This document shows positions 58,388-64,000 of a stretch of 64,000 nt of DNA, piece by piece. The stretch comes from Maylandia zebra (lineage: Eukaryota; Chordata; Actinopteri; Cichliformes; Cichlidae). The translations under genes and the position numbers were made by a program. The DNA is taken from positions 33,604,136 through 33,668,135 of the forward strand of contig NC_135175.1 of the NCBI RefSeq assembly GCF_041146795.1. The letters are read 5' to 3'. Position 1 is the stretch's first letter. The number at the start of each line of letters is the position of its first letter. The notes under the pieces are model-generated. The model had not been told where the DNA came from, searched no databases, and worked only from the letters and a program-made list of their open reading frames with translations.

Positions 58388-60079
58388 ATGTTTTTCAAAA
58401 ACCATTGAAACTCCACTATGGATGAGCTGGTGTGTTTTTAGGTGTGCATGTTGGCTAAAATCCTTTCCACACTCATCACAGCTGTATGGTTTAACGCCAC
58501 TGTGGAGGAATTGGTGTGCTTTTAAGCTTCCAGAGTGGGTAAAAGACTTTCCACACTTGTCACAGCTGAACTGTCTCTCTCCAGTGTGGATGAGTTGGTG
58601 GATTTTTAGTGAATTCTTCTTAGTAAAATCTTTCCCACACTCGTCACAGCTGTATTTCTTCTCTCCCTTTCTTCTGTGAGGTTTGTCGGCCTCCTGAGAG
58701 CGCTGACTTCTCGCTCCATGTTGGTCCTGCAGTGACAGAGATACAAACACAGGCAGTGAGTGAAATTTAGGGCTGGGCATCATCACTGATTTCGATTCGG
58801 GGAAATCTTGCCTCAGACAATCAGAAATATTAGAATTCTGATCACTATGTACTTATCCATATTTTATATTTCTAAAATGAAAACTGACATGTGTGAGACT
58901 TCATCAGAGGTGTAAGCATCACAGCAGATGCCTTTGTGTCAAAGTAACTGAGGATAAAACAGAAAAACATGAAGGAGAATTTTCTGGCCTGGGTTTAAAA
59001 ATATTCTGCAGTGGATCAAACACGAAAGAAAACCATTAATCAACATATGCACATTACCTGATGCTGCTGAAGTGAAGCAAAGCAAAGTTACAGAGGTTTT
59101 ATTACAGACACAGCTCAGCTAAGCATTTTGAAATTTTGCATAATTTCAAAAAGTTTACATTTGTTCTGTATTGAACAGCAGAAATTAGGCTTTGTTGCTG
59201 GGAGTGAAAAAAAAAGAGAAACAAAAAGCAAAACAATAACAAAAAAGAAACATCACCCGACAGAGCTGTAAACAACAGTCTTCTTTTGCTGCTGGTTCAG
59301 TCAGTTTTGTTTGGAGAGTGACAAAACCTGCAGCTTCAGAACCTAGCGCCAAGAAAGATGTAAACATAAAGGAACTGAGAACGCATCAGAATCAGTGAGC
59401 AGCCGGCTTTCAGCCCCGACGGCACGGACGTCTTTGTGCAGAATCCGTGCACCTGCTCTCAATACTGTTTTAGCCGTTTGGTGGTTGTTGAAATTTTCTG
59501 AGGTTTAACCTGAGATTCTGGCGTTTTGGGCAAAATTAATTTATATTTAAAAATCAAGTCAGGATTTTAATGAATTGATATCATGTTATCCAAGCTACAA
59601 TCAATTTTAATCGATAATCAAAACCCAGTGAAATGCAGTCGTGGAACAAACTGTCATTACTTGAAGCTTTTCAACAGTCCTCTTTGGTGACATCTGCTGG
59701 TCAAAATATGAAGAGCAGTTTGAATCTACAAATTATAATGAAGCGCTTCATTATGTTTAGTATCATGTGACAGTTCTGTCTGATATCAGGCTACTGTTGT
59801 GTTGCTTTGCACATGTATTTTCTGTGTGATTGAAAAGGTTTTGAAATTTCATTAATAAATAATTTTGAAGAATATCCTTATTTAAACATGTGCTGTGGTG
59901 TGGTTTCTCTTTGCTTGTGACTTCTTGATGTTTGTAAACATAATAGATATAAAATAAAAACATAGTACATAATAAAATACAACACAGTCATATAACAGGT
60001 TGGGAGGATGAGAGTTTTAGACGTGACTGATTATTTGGTGAAACTGTGATATTTTCCTCACCTTCTGTGTTGAGCTCAT
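58379..60079 (-). CDS. C2H2 zinc-finger protein truncated to 3 fingers (ZNF-4)
   Basis: Paralogue of ZNF-1 and ZNF-3. The main ORF begins at ATG 60079-60077 (MSSTQK, donor GTGAGG at 60061), then exon A 58726-58379 in phase 0, about 121 residues. Leader [20 protein letters not shown], then fingers [42 protein letters not shown] and [21 protein letters not shown]. After HSGV, similarity to the family ends abruptly and the frame runs on through SMVFEKHLF to TGA at 58381-58379, sequence that belongs to the neighbouring plus-strand locus. Three fingers can still bind about 9-10 bp of DNA, so a short factor is possible. An intron insertion (58767-59626) and the intact exon 2 donor do not affect coding. 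Confidence 0.7.
58767..59626. mobile_element. 860-bp hAT-type insertion in ZNF-4 intron, 8-bp TSD
   Basis: Begins TTAGGGCTGGGCATCATC and ends ATCGATAATCAAAACCC, flanked by AGTGAAAT on both sides (58759-58766, 59627-59634). The same intron position is uninterrupted in ZNF-1 (7543-7550) and ZNF-3 (36785-36792, complement), proving insertion. Confidence 0.85.
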
Positions 60080-60167
60080 TGTTTCCTCTGTAGTGACTCA
60101 GCTGAGTCCAGATGGCTGAAAATGTTCCTCTGCTGCTCCGTCAGACTCTTCTCCTCCTGCTGATCAG
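60062..60167 (-). other. ZNF-4 exon 2 (uORF end plus main start)
   Basis: Acceptor TGTCCCAG at 60168-60175, donor AAG then GTGAGG. Upstream frame stops at TGA overlapping ATG 60079-60077, as in ZNF-1 and ZNF-3. Confidence 0.75.
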
Positions 60168-61858
60168 CTGGGACACAAAACAGATCTTTGTTAGGCTCCA
60201 CACTGCACTGAAGAGTCAAAGTGTCTCATATGTTCATCTGACAACACAAAGTACAAATTTCACTCTGATTGCTTGTAGAAATCTTGTGAGACGTGTTGTG
60301 CTGCAAAGTGAGGAAACTCTCTCACTCACTTATACTTCAGGAGGAACTTTGTGACATTGGCTCTAATATTCTAAGCAGCCCTTTACTATGACAGGGCCAG
60401 AAAGTCCTATTTGAAGGTTTGGGAGAAGGACCATGTTAAAGGTGGATTGGGGTTTATACACTTTGTTATGATACAGGTAAGGCTGTAAGAGCCTGAGAAG
60501 GTGTCCTGAATGAACCTCTAAAACCAGTTTTCAGCTAACGACTCTGCTTCAGTCTGGAAAACAGCAACTACAAGTTTAAAGACTCCATCAACAATTCACA
60601 CCCAGCAACAGCCTGAACAGCTCCTCCTGTGGTTTCCACAAACAGGGACAGACCTGTTACTCCCCCACCCCACACTTTCAACTCCTTCAGGCCCCCAGTT
60701 CCACCCCCCACCCCCACCATTCATAATAACAGGGGCCCACACCTGATCACCACTTCACAAGTCTCTCCAGCCCCCATGGTGCCGCTCTCCAAACTCCACC
60801 ATTCCCCAAACTTTGATTCTGTTCATCTGGACGTAGCTTTTTGTGGGAGAAACGTTTCGTCACTCATCCAAGTGACTTCTTCAGTCTCAACCGACTGCAG
60901 GTTTCCCCAATCTTCAACAGTGCATTTACATAATGACTGAAACGAGCTCCACTGAAGGAACAATGGGCTGGGAGGTCAGTTATTGAGCATTAATTTGCAA
61001 ATTCTCATGATCATTGATCAACAACCACTGATCACTTGCAGCGGGAATGGTACTCATTGCTATTGATCAGCAGACTTTGATTAATGAGCTTTGATCAGTG
61101 GTTTCAGTGCTTTCCTTCCTGCTTTGACTGCAGCTGTGTTTGACACAGGAAGACATTATTACATTTTTCTTGATTATACTTTATTCTTTTTGGGGGAAGT
61201 GCAGCTTTAAACCTTCACATGATTCAGGTCAACCCAACAAATCAATCCGAACAATCACAGGTGGGAAAAACTTCTGTAGACAAAATGAAATAAAAATTCA
61301 ATCCACAACATGATTAAAAACACGATTCTCCCAAATCACCAAGAGCTGCACATTAACCACCACAATATATTTTATTCTCTGTGCTTTCAAATATGAACAC
61401 TGTTTACTTTCATCTCTGTTTCATTAGTTTTTGTTAACATCTTCCTGTGCATCACTTTACAGCAGCCACACTCATTAAAATGAGACTTTGTAGGAGTTCA
61501 CTTCCTCTCATGTGTTCATCCACAGCAGCTGGACAATAAAGTTTATTGTGACCCTGATACTGCAGCAGATCGCTCTCATCCATTTCCTGTTATCACTTCA
61601 AATAGAAACGAGGCTGTAGAGGTTTGGTGCAGGCAGAAAAACAGCTGCAGGGACAATGAAAAGACTTTTCTGCTCCAACTTCTCCCAGCATGCTGAGCTA
61701 ATGATTAGTTGGTGTTTTTCTCCAAACACTCTCTCACTCTTCTCTCAACGTGTTCACAATAAACTGTGAACAGACACCGAGGAGAGCAGCAGAAGACCTC
61801 ATTCAGGAGCTAAACTCAACATGAACTGAACTCACAGTAAAGTTAGCTCGGTGCTTAC

Positions 61859-61985
61859 CTTTAGATGAGCCCACAAACCGAGAGAAACTCCGCGATGAAG
61901 CTGCAACTCTTTCCAAACACAGGAAACAGATCAGGGAGCAGAGACCCACGTGGTTCACGCTGATCTCAGCTACGATCCAGGAGAC
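61859..61985 (-). other. ZNF-4 exon 1 (upstream open frame)
   Basis: Donor AAAG then GTAAGC at 61859/61858. Almost identical to ZNF-1 exon 1; no ATG visible in the uORF frame. Upper limit approximate. Confidence 0.6.
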
Positions 61986-62395
61986 AAGGGTGGGCAGATC
62001 GATGCAGATATCGATCCAAACGTTGGTAGTGGTTTACGATCGATGCTCCTCCGAGTTCACTATTTTACTCGCTGCGGATGAAGAAGCAGCTGTCTGTTTG
62101 AACACCTCTTCTTATGCGGCAGACTAACTTTGCTCCGCCCCCTTCTTCTGCCCTGCTCGGATTTGATACTGTGCCGTCACGTGACTCGGCTACACACAGA
62201 AAACCCATTTGGACTGCAGAGAGAGAGAAACAGGAGCAACATGTGGAGATATTTTACGGCTGTAAATGAAAATGCTGGAGAACAGCTGGAAGGCTTGTCA
62301 GCACCTAAAGCCACAGGAGACCACACAAGCTGTAGAGTTCAGCTTATTTTTTCACACTCCAGTTAAATACTTTGACTGAATTCTCACTGCACACA
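61986..62395 (+). mobile_element. hAT-derived 5' fragment upstream of ZNF-4
   Basis: Starts GGGTGGGCAGATCGATGCAG; GC box GCTCCGCCCCC, CACGTG at 62178-62183, and a frame MWRYFTAVNENAGEQLEGL. Counterpart of 13681-14112. Confidence 0.5.
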
Positions 62396-62594
62396 CTCAA
62401 ACTGGCCCAGCGTACATTCATATCAGGACAGTGAGATCATTTTATATAGATTATTTTTAATTACTGTTATGCATGGCCCGACGATATGAGGTGCTATTAA
62501 CCCACAAACAACAGATCCTGTAACGCAGCGCTGCGGCCTCTTTCCCAGACGTTAGGCTACCTGGCAACATTCCCGCGTCAATCAAGTCAAACTT

Positions 62595-64000
62595 CTGTTA
62601 TTGCGAAGCTAGCCCCTCACAATGGCAAAGAGAGAGCACCGGTGGGAGACTGAATGTATGTTTACAGACATTGCTGGTAAACCAACAGTTTACATTGGTA
62701 GTAAACTGGTAAATCACAAAGTGAAGCTGTTGTGAAAGCAAATTTTATTGTAGCAGAGGAGACAGTCAAATCAGCCCGGTACCACTCTGATGAAGCTGTG
62801 CGATGCTATCCAGAAAAAAAGGCAGATTTTGGCAAATGTGAGCCTGAGGAGAAATACGATTGCTGATCGGGTTTGTGAGATGGCCACTGATTTAGGAACA
62901 CAGTTTTGTGAAAGAAGCAAACACGTTATTGCATACTCTCTTGCTGTGATGAACGTACAGACATGATGGGCATTGCACAGCTCGCCATCTTCATCAGTGG
63001 AGAGGAAATATTGAACATTAAATCAATGCACGGGACAACGACAGGAAAAGACATTTTTAAAAATGTATGTCAAAGTGTAACCGACATGAAACTGTCCTGG
63101 GACAAACTTGTTGGACTTACAACAGATGGAGCGCCGGTGTTGTGCAGTGGACAAGTCGGCAGAATGAGAGTAAAGATGCAGGAGGAGAAATGTACCGGTG
63201 AGTTAACAGCAGATCACACACCAGGAAAGGCTGTGTGGTAAAGTCCTAAAATGGTAAATGGTAAATGGCCTGCATTTGTATAGCGCTTTTCTAGTCCATA
63301 GGACCCCAAAGCGCTTTACACTACATTCAGTCATTCACACATTCACACACACATTCACACACTGGCGATAGCAAGCTACACTGTAGCCACAGCTGCCCTG
63401 GGGCGCACTGACAGATGGAGCATGTAATGATCACCGTAACGCCGACCGTAAATTTTATCTGAGCTGAAGGTTTAAATCACCGTCAATTTCAGTCTTTTAT
63501 GTGAGAAATAGATTCAGAGTTTGCCGACATTCCCTATCATACAGAGGTCCGTTGGCTGAGTTGGGGAAAAGTTCTTAATAGTGTTTTTGTGCTCAGCAAG
63601 GAAATCTGTCAGTTCATGGACATGGCATGTATGATGTGGTGAAGGCATTTCAAGTGAAGCTGTCACAAATGCACCAGTGCAACTTGTCTCACTTTCACTG
63701 TTGCCAAGTAATGTTGAACCATGTCGGCGCACTTTGCTGATAAACTGAGCGCACTGCGCACTGAGTACGCACGGCGCTTTGGTGACTTTGAAGCACACAA
63801 AGAGAATTTCGAGCTGCTTCGCAACCCATTTACGTGAAAACTGCACCTGTGCAGATTCAGATGGAGTTCCACTGTAATGGGACCCTCAAGGCAAAGTATG
63901 ACACTGAATGGCCCGCACAGTTTATTAGTTCCATTCCTGAAGTAATGCCCCAGCTCTTTACATGCGGCTCCAACCTTGTGTATGCTTTCATTTATTTAAT
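62595..64000 (+). pseudogene. Decayed hAT transposase (GTF2IRD2/ZBED-like type), runs off the window
   Basis: Frame pieces in order: KREHRWETECMFTD; a stretch like RNTIADRVCEMATDL; MGIAQLAIFISGEE with TTGKDIFKNVCQ; and WDKLVGLTTDGAPVLCSGQVGRM, the TDGAP motif of this hAT group. After a SINE-interrupted gap come [12 protein letters not shown] and FGDFEAHKENFELLRNPF. Stops and frame shifts occur throughout, and the C2H2/BED segment near the N-terminus is missing. The active protein would cut and paste hAT DNA; this one is dead. It continues past the window edge. Confidence 0.75.
63247..63425 (-). mobile_element. SINE 3' fragment inside the hAT pseudogene
   Basis: Complement of 24110-24275 (AAATGGTAAATGGCCTGCAT, GACCCCAAAGCGCTTTACAC), without the tRNA-like head. 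It interrupts the hAT frame between GELTAD and the VRWLS block. Confidence 0.75.

Larger units (their letters stand above)
60062..62395. repeat. Segmental duplication partner of 7671-8657 plus 13271-14112
   Basis: Near-identical to the ZNF-1 locus, lacking the 4.6-kb LINE (empty site at 61577-61580). It has an extra 60700-60923 block with GAGAAACGTTTCGTCACTC, a dispersed fish repeat. Confidence 0.9.

Noticed and set aside
58379..58786. ZNF-4 starting at [11 protein letters not shown] in the 5' part of the open frame
   Set aside because: That part reads through the intron; the paralogues show the exon begins at 58726 after CTGCAG.

Overview
This window is eukaryotic. It looks like accessory chromosomal DNA of a ray-finned fish, probably a percomorph and possibly cichlid-like. 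The grounds are spliced C2H2 zinc-finger genes and a dense mix of transposon families typical of teleosts: Rex1/CR1-like and L2/Maui-like LINEs, L1-like pieces, tRNA-derived SINEs, hAT, piggyBac, Tc1 and ISL2EU-like DNA transposons, and LTR fragments. Species is inferred from repeat style only.

Layout. 1-5.2 kb: repeats around a two-gene, internally deleted THAP/YqaJ transposon (1373-4163). 5.5-14.1 kb: zinc-finger gene ZNF-1 on the minus strand, whose first intron holds a Rex1-like LINE that itself carries a piggyBac-derived insertion. 14.1-25.6 kb: nested LINE, SINE, LTR and MITE remnants, including an inverted copy of the 1-4.4 kb composite that lacks the THAP/YqaJ element. 25.8-28.7 kb: ZNF-2 (plus strand, 11 fingers). 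28.7-33.5 kb: mostly repeats, with one retroposon-like unit carrying a membrane/coiled-coil ORF. 33.5-40.1 kb: ZNF-3 (plus strand, four exons, 13 fingers), the most intact family member. 41.5-47.45 kb: a TIR-bounded, AGAACC-rich element enclosing two intact spectrin-repeat exons, a promoter-like CpG patch and two LINEs. 47.5-57.4 kb: gene-poor DNA with MITEs, a near-consensus CTCF-type site and a weak candidate small gene. 57.5-62.4 kb: a candidate two-exon gene converging on ZNF-4 (minus strand, truncated to 3 fingers). 62.4-64 kb: a decayed hAT transposase.

ZNF-1, ZNF-3 and ZNF-4 are paralogues from segmental duplication. They share exon 1, exon 2 and intron sequence, and comparing them dates insertions through empty sites. 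In all three the main ORF starts at the end of exon 2 with an ATGA, where a long upstream open frame terminates on the main start codon. Each copy is decaying differently: ZNF-1 has a microsatellite as splice donor and a frameshift stop 1 nt before its last junction; ZNF-4 has lost most fingers at a breakpoint and borrows its stop from the neighbouring locus. The products are probably nuclear DNA-binding regulators, with targets unknown. The strongest candidates for something new are the spectrin-exon capture, the ATGA uORF arrangement, the microsatellite splice donor, and the retroposon ORF near 31.5 kb.
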